From contig DAOTTO010000433.1 in NCBI GenBank assembly GCA_034437895.1, positions 1-20,124 on the forward strand: a stretch of 20,124 nucleotides of DNA, given 5' to 3'. Below are positions 1-7,476 of this stretch, piece by piece. The notes below the pieces were generated by a model that was not told where the DNA came from, made no database searches, and saw only the letters and a list, made by a program, of their open reading frames with translations. The position numbers and the translations under genes are program-made. Each line of letters opens with the position of its first letter. Position 1 is the first letter of the stretch. The stretch comes from JANRLJ01 sp034437895 (lineage in GTDB: Bacteria > Chloroflexota > Anaerolineae > Aggregatilineales > Phototrophicaceae).

Positions 1-2900
1 ATATGCTCTGGTAAGCCCAGCACCTCTCGCCCAAACCGTTCATCCAATTCTTTGCGGATGGGGTCTTTATCAAGTTGATGAAATGTCAAAAGCGGCTTTT
101 GGCTCATCTCATCGAATAACTTAACCGCTTCCGCAAGCTGATCTGGTGTAAGTGCGGTTACATCCAATGTAGGTAAGGTATATAAAGTTTGCTTTGTAAT
201 GCTTCCTCTACCCGATTGTTGTTTAGAGGCGTGCCACCAATAAACAAGTAACCCAAATGATGTATTCGCCCATAATACGAGTGCCTTTTCATGTGCTGAT
301 GTTGGAAGTTGAATAGATAGCCATGCACGTCCGCCAATGGTCTTACGAGAAGTGAACTGCATAGCCGTTGACTGACTGTTGAACCGGAAGTCTAAATTTA
401 CATGACAATGAGATGCAGTACCCCATACCCTTTCCACTTTACGATTGATGTTGGCCTGCTCATCAGGCGATGTTACACGATATGGCAACCCATCATGATC
501 TGCCTCAAAGGTCATTGTGCGCTCTCTGTCGGCATCATGAGCCCAGAGTGTTGGGTAAGTAGGGACACTATTCGGTTGCAACCGGCTTAACTCAAATGGT
601 CCCCTTATGCTTCCATTTGTGTTTTTCCCATTCACATCTCGATGAAGGGTACCGATCTTCCCGATGTTGCCGATTTTAGTTAAAGATAATGCGATAGCAT
701 CTTGTTCTTGCATCGTTGGCAACCAAACGCGATTTTTACCTATCAATTGATAAGCTGTCTGTGCCAGCGAAAGATCTGCAATACGAATCAAGTTCCAAGT
801 GCCGGATTCGGGTAAAGGTGCGTCCAATACTTGGGCAATAATATCATTTCCAAACTTGAGAGGATTGCCCCCAATGGGACCATCCTCAAGACATCGGATA
901 TTATTACCAGCAATGAGTTTATGAACTTGTTCTGCTGCGGTTGCCCCAACAATGGGATAAGCTGGCGATTTATTAAGAATCACAAAAATAGCTCTTTTAC
1001 CATCGCTCTTAGCTCTACGACCACTAATAAGACACTCGCCCATTCCGGTATCAGCCGAGAACGACATATCCTTACTGCCTGTACTAGCAATCGTGACCAC
1101 AATTAAGTTGCTATATTCCTTGTATAAAAGCGCACGAGATTTCTCCCACGAGGAGCCTGATAAAAGTGTAAGAGGCATTACAAGAGCTAATGTCCCGCCG
1201 GGTTTTAACTTACTCTCAGCTAGAGCCAAAAACATCGAAGCTTCACCTGCATTACCGTGAGCGCTTGTACCTTTAGTTAAACGCTCTGCCGCTTTTCCCA
1301 TCAACGTTTGCTCTTCCTTACTGGAACTGAAAGCCGCAAACATTGGATTCGGTACGTTTGCATGTTGTCCCTCATGGTTAGTGGCACGGGTAAACGGCGG
1401 ATTCATAATCACCATATCAAAGGAGGCATGAGGCAGAGAACGCCAAGTATTTTTCTCCGCTGTGCCTGTGCCTTCGAGTGCCTTAGCGGTAGCCGTATTA
1501 GAAATGATGTCAAGTCTTCCTTGAGCATCTAATAAATTTAATGACCCAAGCGCAATATCCCCATCAGGCTGTTTGCCGTAAGCGACGGTCAACACAGAGC
1601 TTTGCTCATACTTTATGGTGGGATGTGAGCCAGCTAACATAGATGCCGTTAGATGGGCGGCAGCAGGCAAAACATCGCAGCCTACCAACCCAGTTGCCAT
1701 CATCTGTGGATGAATTGCTTCGGCATCGCCGCCTGCAAGCTCATGAAGCTGACTTATCCGTTGATAGGCACTGGAAAGGAGAGTACCCGTACCACAAGCA
1801 AAGTCGGCAATCCGCAGTGCTTTCATATCTTCTGGATTCGACCACGCCCTACCTGCTGGCAGCGAGTCCGGCGTAATCGCCAGTCCGATCAGCAGCGCGG
1901 CTGAGGCTGGCGTAGTGTAATAGGCAGCAAGGAATTTTCTATCGGCAATTAAGCGCTGAAAGACAGCCCCCGTAAGGTCGTGTGAACGCATCAATTGGTT
2001 CTGAATCAGCCTTTCAGCGGTTGCGGCTAGTCCCTCGATAATCATCTGACTATTTGCCGGTGGAAGCATGGCGAGAATGCGCCGGGCGATGTCAAAAATG
2101 GGCCAGTAATTGACTTTAAGTATTTTCTGCCATTCATCGCCAACGGCCATTTTTCTAAGGCCATCATTCGCGCTCTTAAGTTGTGCAAGGGAACGGACAT
2201 CTGCCAATTCGCCTTCCCCGCCCGCTAAGTTTTCATGAAACATGAAGGCATTGGCTAGGATGGTCATCGCCATCCGTCGGGTCTGTGGACCATCTTCCTG
2301 ATGCAAGAGTTCGCTAATGCCGTGAATTAAACCGGGATGCGCCTTGACCATTTCCCCCAACGCGTATGCTGCCTCGCTAACCCCAGTGATAAGTTGATCT
2401 GCTGCTGCGTCGATAACACTGGGTGGAATAGATGCTGATTGCACAAGGATTGAAAGGTCGGCGATGCTCCCCAGAATCCAACCAGAATACGGCCAGCGAG
2501 AATAAGTAGATGGATCGCTGCCTGTATAAAGCGCTATTTCTATATCATTGGCTGTTGCCAATTCATCTTTTAAAGAGTCTCCCTGCTTGTCTCGCAGTCT
2601 TCTGGGCAAACGCACGGCAATAGAAGACAAAATTGTTCTTCCTGGACTACCCGCAGTACGCAACTGTTTGCCAAGACGCGATAGCGCTTCTGCTTCAACC
2701 GTTGTCGCTAGTAAAACCTCAGTTTCTATCACGACAGGCGAAACATTTTGTTCTATAACCAGAATATCAGGCCGCGCATTGCTTTCCTTCAGCATTCCTA
2801 TATTTTCTGATGTAACAGTATTGGAATCTCTCCAAACACGGCGTGTTTCTCTCAATAATCCAGCGATTGCGGCATTGATCGTATGTTCAGTTGTTGCCAT
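1..2900 (-). CDS. N6-adenine DNA methyltransferase, probable single-chain restriction-modification enzyme (3' end outside window)
   Basis: An open frame of about 966 codons runs from ATG at 2900 to the left edge with no stop. It should methylate adenine in DNA using S-adenosylmethionine. SAM-binding motif I is DFACGTG at residues 366-372, preceded by an AYYTTP segment typical of N6-methylases. Catalytic motif IV is NPPF at 500-503. The C-terminal third, ending in a DPIRKELDERFG-type tail, is probably the target-recognition part. Near the N-terminus, PD at 44-45 and ETE at 59-61 (VVIETEV) fit a degenerate PD-(D/E)xK nuclease core, which would make this a type IIG-like enzyme; that part is inference. 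The ATG at 2900 follows AGGAGA at a suitable distance; an in-frame ATG at 2930 is the alternative. Base composition looks more AT-rich than the genes to the right, consistent with acquisition by transfer. It could instead be the methylase subunit of a multi-gene defence system whose other genes lie to the left. Confidence 0.85.
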   Translation of the reverse strand, partial: MATTEHTINAAIAGLLRETRRVWRDSNTVTSENIGMLKESNARPDILVIEQNVSPVVIETEVLLATTVEAEALSRLGKQLRTAGSPGRTILSSIAVRLPRRLRDKQGDSLKDELATANDIEIALYTGSDPSTYSRWPYSGWILGSIADLSILVQSASIPPSVIDAAADQLITGVSEAAYALGEMVKAHPGLIHGISELLHQEDGPQTRRMAMTILANAFMFHENLAGGEGELADVRSLAQLKSANDGLRKMAVGDEWQKILKVNYWPIFDIARRILAMLPPANSQMIIEGLAATAERLIQNQLMRSHDLTGAVFQRLIADRKFLAAYYTTPASAALLIGLAITPDSLPAGRAWSNPEDMKALRIADFACGTGTLLSSAYQRISQLHELAGGDAEAIHPQMMATGLVGCDVLPAAAHLTASMLAGSHPTIKYEQSSVLTVAYGKQPDGDIALGSLNLLDAQGRLDIISNTATAKALEGTGTAEKNTWRSLPHASFDMVIMNPPFTRATNHEGQHANVPNPMFAAFSSSKEEQTLMGKAAERLTKGTSAHGNAGEASMFLALAESKLKPGGTLALVMPLTLLSGSSWEKSRALLYKEYSNLIVVTIASTGSKDMSFSADTGMGECLISGRRAKSDGKRAIFVILNKSPAYPIVGATAAEQVHKLIAGNNIRCLEDGPIGGNPLKFGNDIIAQVLDAPLPESGTWNLIRIADLSLAQTAYQLIGKNRVWLPTMQEQDAIALSLTKIGNIGKIGTLHRDVNGKNTNGSIRGPFELSRLQPNSVPTYPTLWAHDADRERTMTFEADHDGLPYRVTSPDEQANINRKVERVWGTASHCHVNLDFRFNSQSTAMQFTSRKTIGGRAWLSIQLPTSAHEKALVLWANTSFGLLVYWWHASKQQSGRGSITKQTLYTLPTLDVTALTPDQLAEAVKLFDEMSQKPLLTFHQLDKDPIRKELDERFGREVLGLPEH

Positions 2901-3040
2901 AAATGCCTTATCTCCTAATGACACAATCATATCACTGTATAACGGCTTGAACCAAATAGTTGATTGGTAAAAATTGGAAATAGCAGAACTAAAATTCTCG
3001 ATCTATCAAATCCTGCAAACATATCATTAGGACTTTTGAG

Positions 3041-3071
3041 TTGTGACGATTCCGTCATAACTACGTCACAA
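3041..3071. promoter_or_regulatory. Inverted repeat between divergent genes, candidate operator
   Basis: TTGTGACG (3041-3048) and CGTCACAA (3064-3071) are perfect 8-bp inverted arms 15 bp apart. A second, nested symmetry TGACG-ATTC-CGTCA lies at 3044-3057, giving three related half-sites. It sits between the methyltransferase start (2900) and the DUF1800 start (3127), so a dimeric regulator could control either gene. No convincing -35/-10 pair was seen beside it. The rest of 2901-3126 holds only the ribosome-binding sites of the two genes. Confidence 0.45.
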
Positions 3072-3126
3072 TCTGGCGACAAATGCGGTTTATGCTTAGG
3101 ACAGTAAAAGAAGGAGGCCTATTGTT

Positions 3127-4629
3127 ATGAATGTAAGTCGCCGTAATTTTTTGAAAATGAGCGGGATGACTGCCCTCGGTCTGAGTGTTGGCACAGCAGT
3201 AAGCTGGTCGGGGGCGCGGCTTGTTCAGGCTGCTGGCATCAGTACCAGCCCGGAACTGCATGTCTTGAACCGCTTGACATGGGGAATTCGCCCGGAAGAT
3301 ATTGCCGCCATTCAACAGATGGGAATCGAAGGCTATATTGATTGGCAGCTCAACCCAGAGACGATCCCGGATCCCTTTATTGATGAACTGTTTAACCGAG
3401 AAACCTTTATTGCGATGGAAACGTCTGACCTATTTCGAGAGATAGATGCCGACGTGGGGTTCACCATCGAATCGCGCTTTATGTGGGCGCGGGTTTATCG
3501 AGCCGCCTACAGTGACCGCCAGCTTCATGAAGTGCTGGTCGAATTTTGGACGGATCATTTTAACGTACCGCTTGGCGATTTGGTGGGGGAAAAGATTATT
3601 GATGACCGCGAAGTCGTCCGCAAACACGCGCTCGGCAAATTCCGCGATTTATTGTTCGCTTCCGCGCAAAGCCCAGCGATGCTGTACTATTTGAATCAAG
3701 ACAGCAGCAACAAAGAACACCCCAACGAAAACTATGCCCGCGAAGTAATGGAACTGCACACACTCGGTGTAAACGGCGGCTATACCGAAGATGATATTAA
3801 AGCGGTAGCGCGGGCGCTGACCGGCTGGACGGTGCGCGAAAACTGGTATGATGGCTTTTTCTTTGATATGGTTATGCACGATACCGACGAGAAAACCATT
3901 CTTGGCGTGACCTTCCCCGCCGGCCGCGGCATTGAAGATGGCTTACAAGTGCTGGACATGCTGGCGACACATCCTTCCACAGCACATTTCGTCAGTATGA
4001 AGCTCGTCCGCCGCTTTGTGAGCGACTCGCCGCCGCAAACCCTCATTGACAGCACCACCGCCGTCTTTTTGGGGACAGACGGCGACATCCGTCGCGTGAT
4101 GCGCCACATTTTGACCTCACCGGAATTTATGGACTCGGCAGGGCAAAAATTCCGCCGCCCGCTTGACCTTATGGTGTCTATGCTGCGGGCGCTACGTCCC
4201 GGCCTGACGATTGAAGCAGGTATCCCTTGGTTGTTCTGGGAACTGGAAGGCATGGGGCAGCTTCCGTTTTACTGGAGTCCCCCCAATGGCTATCCTGATG
4301 CGGCGGGGGCGTGGATCAATACCAACGCCCTGCTCAACCGCTGGAATCTGGCCATGCTCATGCCGCTTACGGCGGAAGGCTGGGTGGAAGAAATGTCACT
4401 TGAGTGGGATTCGCTTATCCCGCAAACCGAGACGATTGGCGAACTGGTGGATGCGGCGGCGGTTGCCATCCTCGGCGGCGCACTCAATGATGCAGATCGC
4501 ACAGCGGTGCTTACGTCGATTGCTGACGATACCGATCCGTATGAAACAATTGACCACGACACCCGCAATTATTATCTGCCCACGTTGGTCGGTGTGCTGA
4601 TGTCGTCGCCGTACTTTCAGTGGCACTAA
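3127..4629 (+). CDS. DUF1800 family protein, Tat-exported
   Basis: 500-residue member of the DUF1800 family; biochemical role not established. The N-terminus has a twin-arginine signal: SRRNFLK at residues 4-10, a hydrophobic stretch, then a likely cleavage near ARLVQA at about 30-35. Family landmarks are HVLNRLTWG at about 44-52, YYLNQ near 187, NENYAREVMELHTLG at 200-214 and YTEDDIKAVARALTGW from 219. Length is normal for the family. The start is well supported by AAGGAGG (3111-3117), 9 nt before the ATG. DUF1800 and DUF1501 genes are commonly neighbours, and here DUF1501 follows on the same strand after 338 nt of repeats. Both carry Tat signals, so the products probably fold in the cytoplasm, perhaps with a cofactor or metal, before acting outside the membrane. 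Confidence 0.9.
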   Translation: MNVSRRNFLKMSGMTALGLSVGTAVSWSGARLVQAAGISTSPELHVLNRLTWGIRPEDIAAIQQMGIEGYIDWQLNPETIPDPFIDELFNRETFIAMETSDLFREIDADVGFTIESRFMWARVYRAAYSDRQLHEVLVEFWTDHFNVPLGDLVGEKIIDDREVVRKHALGKFRDLLFASAQSPAMLYYLNQDSSNKEHPNENYAREVMELHTLGVNGGYTEDDIKAVARALTGWTVRENWYDGFFFDMVMHDTDEKTILGVTFPAGRGIEDGLQVLDMLATHPSTAHFVSMKLVRRFVSDSPPQTLIDSTTAVFLGTDGDIRRVMRHILTSPEFMDSAGQKFRRPLDLMVSMLRALRPGLTIEAGIPWLFWELEGMGQLPFYWSPPNGYPDAAGAWINTNALLNRWNLAMLMPLTAEGWVEEMSLEWDSLIPQTETIGELVDAAAVAILGGALNDADRTAVLTSIADDTDPYETIDHDTRNYYLPTLVGVLMSSPYFQWH

Positions 4630-4632
4630 GCC

Positions 4633-4674
4633 AGTAATGAGTGCTGAGTAATGAGTGCTGAGTAAAAAGTTTAG
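4633..4674. repeat. Heptameric tandem repeat tract (6 units)
   Basis: Starting 3 nt after the DUF1800 stop, the DNA runs with a strict 7-bp period: agtaatg, agtgctg, agtaatg, agtgctg, agtaaaa, agtttag. The first two pairs are an exact 14-bp duplication. Read on the other strand the units are ACTNNNN, like the tracts at 4894, 8203, 8525 and 13579. Confidence 0.8.
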
Positions 4675-4698
4675 GATTTTCGCTTTAGTCGGGATTTC

Positions 4699-4757
4699 GT
4701 AGGGCGCACACATCGGTGCGCCCTTCGACACAAGGGGCAACCTGTGTGTTGCCCTTT
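4699..4757. repeat. Two adjacent hairpins, the first GTAG-headed
   Basis: AGGGCGCAC (4701-4709) and GTGCGCCCT (4716-4724) form a perfect 9-bp stem with a 6-nt loop, preceded by GT so that the foot reads GTAGGG. Next, GGGCAAC (4735-4741) and GTTGCCC (4748-4754) form a 7-bp stem with a 6-nt loop, extendable by AA/TT pairs. The second hairpin is followed by TTTACAA, so it might weakly terminate DUF1800 transcription, but it lacks a proper U-tract. Confidence 0.7.
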
Positions 4758-4820
4758 ACAACAATAACCTCTGAGCGAAAGTCTTGGCGAAAAACATTCA
4801 TTAACAACAGGTGGATTTTT

Positions 4821-4843
4821 GTAGAGGTATGCCATGCCCCTAC
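4821..4843. repeat. GTAG-headed imperfect palindrome
   Basis: GTAGAGGTATG (4821-4831) faces CATGCCCCTAC (4833-4843) across one base. Nine of 11 positions are complementary and one more can form a G-T pair. It begins with GTAG and ends with CTAC like the palindrome at 8458-8486. Confidence 0.6.
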
Positions 4844-4893
4844 GGAAATTCTTTTGAGATGCCTGACTTTATCTCTGAAACCATTCGATCAAA

Positions 4894-4956
4894 AGCTGAT
4901 AGCTGAAGGCTAATCGCTGAAAGCTAACAACTAACGACTAAAAACTGATAGCTAAG
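4894..4956. repeat. Heptameric tandem repeat tract (9 units)
   Basis: Nine degenerate 7-mers: agctgat, agctgaa, ggctaat, cgctgaa, agctaac, aactaac, gactaaa, aactgat, agctaag. The core of each is RCTRA. The last unit supplies most of the AAGGA that serves as ribosome-binding site for the DUF1501 gene at 4968, so the tract is fused to a functional translation signal. Confidence 0.85.
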
Positions 4957-4967
4957 GATAAACTCCT

Positions 4968-6242
4968 ATGAACACAACTTCACGACGCAATTTTATGCAA
5001 TCCCTCGGCGCGATGGGCGTAGTGGGATTAAGTAAATCACTCTTTCCGGCTTGGATGCCTCGTCTGGCCTTCGCGCCCCGTTTACAAATCCCTCCGGCGG
5101 GTGGGCGCGATACGATGGTTGTCATCTTCCAGCGCGGCGGCATGGACGGCTTGAACGTCGTCGTCCCGTTTGGCGAAGGCGGAAATTATTATGACCGCCG
5201 CCCTACGATTGCTATCCCCGAACCCGGTGCGGGCGATAATCGCGCCATTGATCTCGATGGCTTCTTCGGCCTACATCCGGCACTGCGCCCGCTAAAGGAT
5301 GTGTATGACGCAGGCGCATTGACCGTCATTCATGGTGCAGGTTCGCCTGATCCCTCGCGTTCACATTTCACGGCGATGGAATATATGGAACGCGGTACAC
5401 CCGGTATGCAAACCGCCACGACGGGCTGGGTCAACCGCCATTTAGAAACGGCTTCATGGCAAAATGACTCGCCCTTCCGCGCTATTGGCATGGGGACGAT
5501 GGTACAAGGATCACTGCGCGGCCCGGTTTCAGCAATAGCCCTAAAATCCATCGCGGATTTTCATCTGCAAGGGCGGGAAGAACATCTCGCCACCATTCAG
5601 CGCACCCTTTCCAGCTTGTATAGCATCCAAGCACCGACGGATATGATCGGCGCTCAAGCGGGCGAGGTCTTTGCGACGATGGAACTGATGGCGCAGTTGA
5701 ATGAGTCTGAATACGTTCCGGCAAATGCGGCAGAATATCCCGACAGCGATTTCGGCATGGGCTTAAAGCAAATCGCGCAGTTGATTAAGGCCGAAGTAGG
5801 GCTGGAAGTGGCCTGCGTTGACATCGGCGGCTGGGATACTCATGAAGATCAAGGCGGTTCGGATGGACAGCTTGCCGGATTGTTGAGCGATTTCGGGCAG
5901 GGGATGGCGGCGTTTTATGCCGACTTGCGCGATTACATGAGCAACGTCACTGTCGTCAGCATGAGCGAATTTGGGCGGCGTGTGGAAGAAAACGGCAGCG
6001 CAGGCACCGATCACGGGCATGGCAACTGCATGTTTGTGATGGGCGGCGGCGTAACAGGCGGCACGTATTCACGTTGGGTCGGCCTGAGCGACGATATGCT
6101 GGACGAGGGCGATCTGGCGGTGACGACGGATTACCGCGACGTGCTGACGGAAATTCTGGTTGGGCGGCTGGGCAATCCGGCGGTTGATCGGATTTTCCCG
6201 GATTATGTGGCGAATCTGCCGGGTATCATTCGCGCGCGATAA
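4968..6242 (+). CDS. DUF1501 family protein, Tat-exported
   Basis: 424-residue DUF1501 protein, a family with an alkaline-phosphatase/sulfatase-like fold whose physiological substrate is not established. A twin-arginine signal SRRNFMQ lies at residues 5-11, followed by a hydrophobic stretch to about residue 36. Family landmarks in order are VVIFQRGGMDGLNVVVPFG (about 47-65), HGAGSPDPSRSHFTAMEYME (about 121-140), GGWDTHEDQGG (about 286-296), SEFGRR (about 327-332) and DHGHGNCMFVMGGGV (about 343-357). The D and H residues of GGWDTH and DHGHGN are where metal ligands would be expected in this fold. The ATG follows AAGGA (4954-4958) by 9 nt. It probably works with the DUF1800 product just upstream. 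A palindromic repeat begins about 20 nt after its stop. Confidence 0.92.
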   Translation: MNTTSRRNFMQSLGAMGVVGLSKSLFPAWMPRLAFAPRLQIPPAGGRDTMVVIFQRGGMDGLNVVVPFGEGGNYYDRRPTIAIPEPGAGDNRAIDLDGFFGLHPALRPLKDVYDAGALTVIHGAGSPDPSRSHFTAMEYMERGTPGMQTATTGWVNRHLETASWQNDSPFRAIGMGTMVQGSLRGPVSAIALKSIADFHLQGREEHLATIQRTLSSLYSIQAPTDMIGAQAGEVFATMELMAQLNESEYVPANAAEYPDSDFGMGLKQIAQLIKAEVGLEVACVDIGGWDTHEDQGGSDGQLAGLLSDFGQGMAAFYADLRDYMSNVTVVSMSEFGRRVEENGSAGTDHGHGNCMFVMGGGVTGGTYSRWVGLSDDMLDEGDLAVTTDYRDVLTEILVGRLGNPAVDRIFPDYVANLPGIIRAR

Positions 6243-6263
6243 ATAGATGTAAAGACTCTTGCT

Positions 6264-6368
6264 TTAGCCCTCATCCCCCAACCCCTTCTCCCTCATGGCG
6301 AAGGGGAGAAGAGAAAAACTTGCATTTAAGTCCCTCTACTTTTGGGAGAGGGATTTAGGGTGAGGGCA
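6264..6368. repeat. 105-bp palindromic element, copy 1 (intergenic)
   Basis: A 105-bp segment aligns without gaps to 10021-10125; I count 13 differences, about 88% identity. Its ends are inverted: GCCCTCATCCCC at the left faces GGGTGAGGGC at the right, extending through a C-rich arm and GGGAGAGGGATT. A smaller inner palindrome, CTTCTCCC with GGGAGAAG, flanks TCATGGCGAA. No coding capacity of its own. Nothing is seen in 6243-6263 except the end of the DUF1501 transcript. Confidence 0.85.
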
Positions 6369-6651
6369 AATGAGCGAAAGCCCTACAACTAAAAATCAAT
6401 CACCGAAGTTTACAGATCAAAGAGGCCGATCATGACCTTGAACACCGAACTGACAACAACCAAAACGCCATGCGCGGGCTGTAGGCTCGGCCTGTGTGCT
6501 AAGGCACGAAAAACACGTCAGACAACCGAAAGCAGCGCAGTGTCGCCTTCTCGCCACACCATCGGGAGAAGTAGTGCAGAACAAGAGATCGAACAACCGC
6601 GTTTTTCGCCCATCAGGATGGCGAAAGCAGAGTAATTACGGAGGGTATATC
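6369..6651. other. Intergenic stretch before the secreted PepSY-like protein
   Basis: No confident gene. A short plus-strand frame (6432-6635, 67 codons) begins 6 nt after AAAGAGG and stops 16 nt before the next gene, with three cysteines in a CAGCRLGLC segment. It is otherwise Thr/Ser/Arg-rich and looks like no family I know, so I left it out as a gene. I saw no riboswitch consensus; a short stem CTTCTC/GAGAAG near 6549-6575 is the only structure noted. GGAGG at 6640-6644 belongs to the gene at 6652. Confidence 0.4.
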
Positions 6652-7461
6652 ATGCGTAAGAAAGCATTTTTTATCAGTTTCATCATCGGATTATTTGTCC
6701 TCGCGGCGGCAATCTTTGCGCCGACCTTGAACCAAGTCACGGCACAGGATACCTACACCGCGCAGGATGCGATTGATGTGGCGGCGGCGCACGAAGCCTT
6801 TGCCGATGTGTTGGCAGATCGTCCTGGTTGGAGCGCACGTGCGTTTGATACCTTTAACGTTTACGGCATCTGGCATGTGCAGTTTTGGGAAGAAAATGGC
6901 GAGGATATGGGCTGGGCGGATGTGAGTCCGGCGCGGGAGCGGGTTTATCTCTACGAAACGCATTATGAGGCGACCACAGAGCAGGTTAACGCGGTACAAG
7001 AACCAATTCGTGAATTTTTGAGCAGCAACGATGAAATTCAAGACCTGTTGGGCGAGCTGAACGAGGAAGATTATCTTTATATCGAGTATGATGGCGATAA
7101 TCGCTGGTGGGGGGTTTATATTGATCGCAGTGTTGACTCTATCTATGCTGTCGTCCAGTTTGAAGACAAAAACCCTTCCGCCCTCGATAATCCTTCCCTG
7201 CTTTTCATCGGCTTTAATGATGTCTTATCCTACGAAGATTGGGAAGCTGGCTCTAAAGCCCAAGCCATTGCCATTGCCTTCGCACAGCCAGAGATCGCGG
7301 CGGCGACACGCCTGCATCCCGATTGGACGGCGACGGCGGAATTGGTCGATCCCGAAACTGGGGCGATCTGGATTGTGAACTTTATGATCGGCGATCAACC
7401 GCTGGCACAGGCGACGGTGGATTTGCCAAACGAGACGATTATCGCCTACACCGTGAATTAG
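6652..7461 (+). CDS. Secreted protein with PepSY-like repeats
   Basis: 269 residues. A signal peptide MRKKAFFISF plus a hydrophobic run to about residue 22 leads to a likely cleavage at VTA-QD (residues 29-32). The mature part contains two or three copies of a PepSY-like pattern: a helix rich in A, then W.A, then IW.V.F, then a strand containing A.V. They lie at about 38-102, 110-170 (weak) and 203-268; the first and third are clearest (GWSARAF...IWHVQF and DWTATAE...IWIVNF). PepSY domains are often found in secreted inhibitors or in sensors of the cell envelope, but nothing shows a specific partner. The start at 6652 is chosen because GGAGG lies 7 nt upstream and a normal signal peptide begins there; the frame stays open back to 6496 without support. 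The response regulator begins 15 nt after its stop, so they may be related functionally. Confidence 0.7.
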   Translation: MRKKAFFISFIIGLFVLAAAIFAPTLNQVTAQDTYTAQDAIDVAAAHEAFADVLADRPGWSARAFDTFNVYGIWHVQFWEENGEDMGWADVSPARERVYLYETHYEATTEQVNAVQEPIREFLSSNDEIQDLLGELNEEDYLYIEYDGDNRWWGVYIDRSVDSIYAVVQFEDKNPSALDNPSLLFIGFNDVLSYEDWEAGSKAQAIAIAFAQPEIAAATRLHPDWTATAELVDPETGAIWIVNFMIGDQPLAQATVDLPNETIIAYTVN

Positions 7462-7464
7462 CCC

Positions 7465-7470
7465 TATAAT
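7465..7470 (+). promoter_or_regulatory. Candidate -10 element for a leaderless response-regulator transcript
   Basis: A perfect TATAAT at 7465-7470 is followed by six bases and then the ATG at 7477. Transcription from it would begin at or next to the A of the start codon, giving an mRNA with no leader; no Shine-Dalgarno sequence is seen there. No matching -35 hexamer is evident 16-18 bp upstream, which limits confidence. Confidence 0.4.
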
Positions 7471-7476
7471 CAACGC

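Noticed and set aside
2548..2970. 140-codon plus-strand frame opposite the methyltransferase start
   Set aside because: It lies antisense to the N-terminus of the methyltransferase, has no ribosome-binding site or recognisable domain, and the minus-strand frame carries real motifs.
3780..4253. 157-codon minus-strand frame inside DUF1800
   Set aside because: Antisense shadow of a conserved gene; serine- and proline-rich translation typical of reversed GC-rich coding DNA.
4735..4757. Possible intrinsic terminator after DUF1800
   Set aside because: The stem is sound, but it is followed by TTTACAA rather than a U-run and lies about 105 nt past the stop, among repeats. Listed as a hairpin repeat only.
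4633..4956. CRISPR-like array from the repeated short units
   Set aside because: The units are 7 bp with no spacers and degenerate sequence; no cas genes are present.
6432..6635. 67-codon frame with AAAGAGG upstream and a CAGCRLGLC segment
   Set aside because: Low-complexity Thr/Ser/Arg composition and no family resemblance; codon use does not look like a gene. The ribosome-binding match may be chance. Kept only as a remark in the intergenic entry.
6496..6651. N-terminal extension of the PepSY-like protein frame
   Set aside because: A strong GGAGG and a normal signal peptide begin at 6652; the extension would bury the signal peptide.
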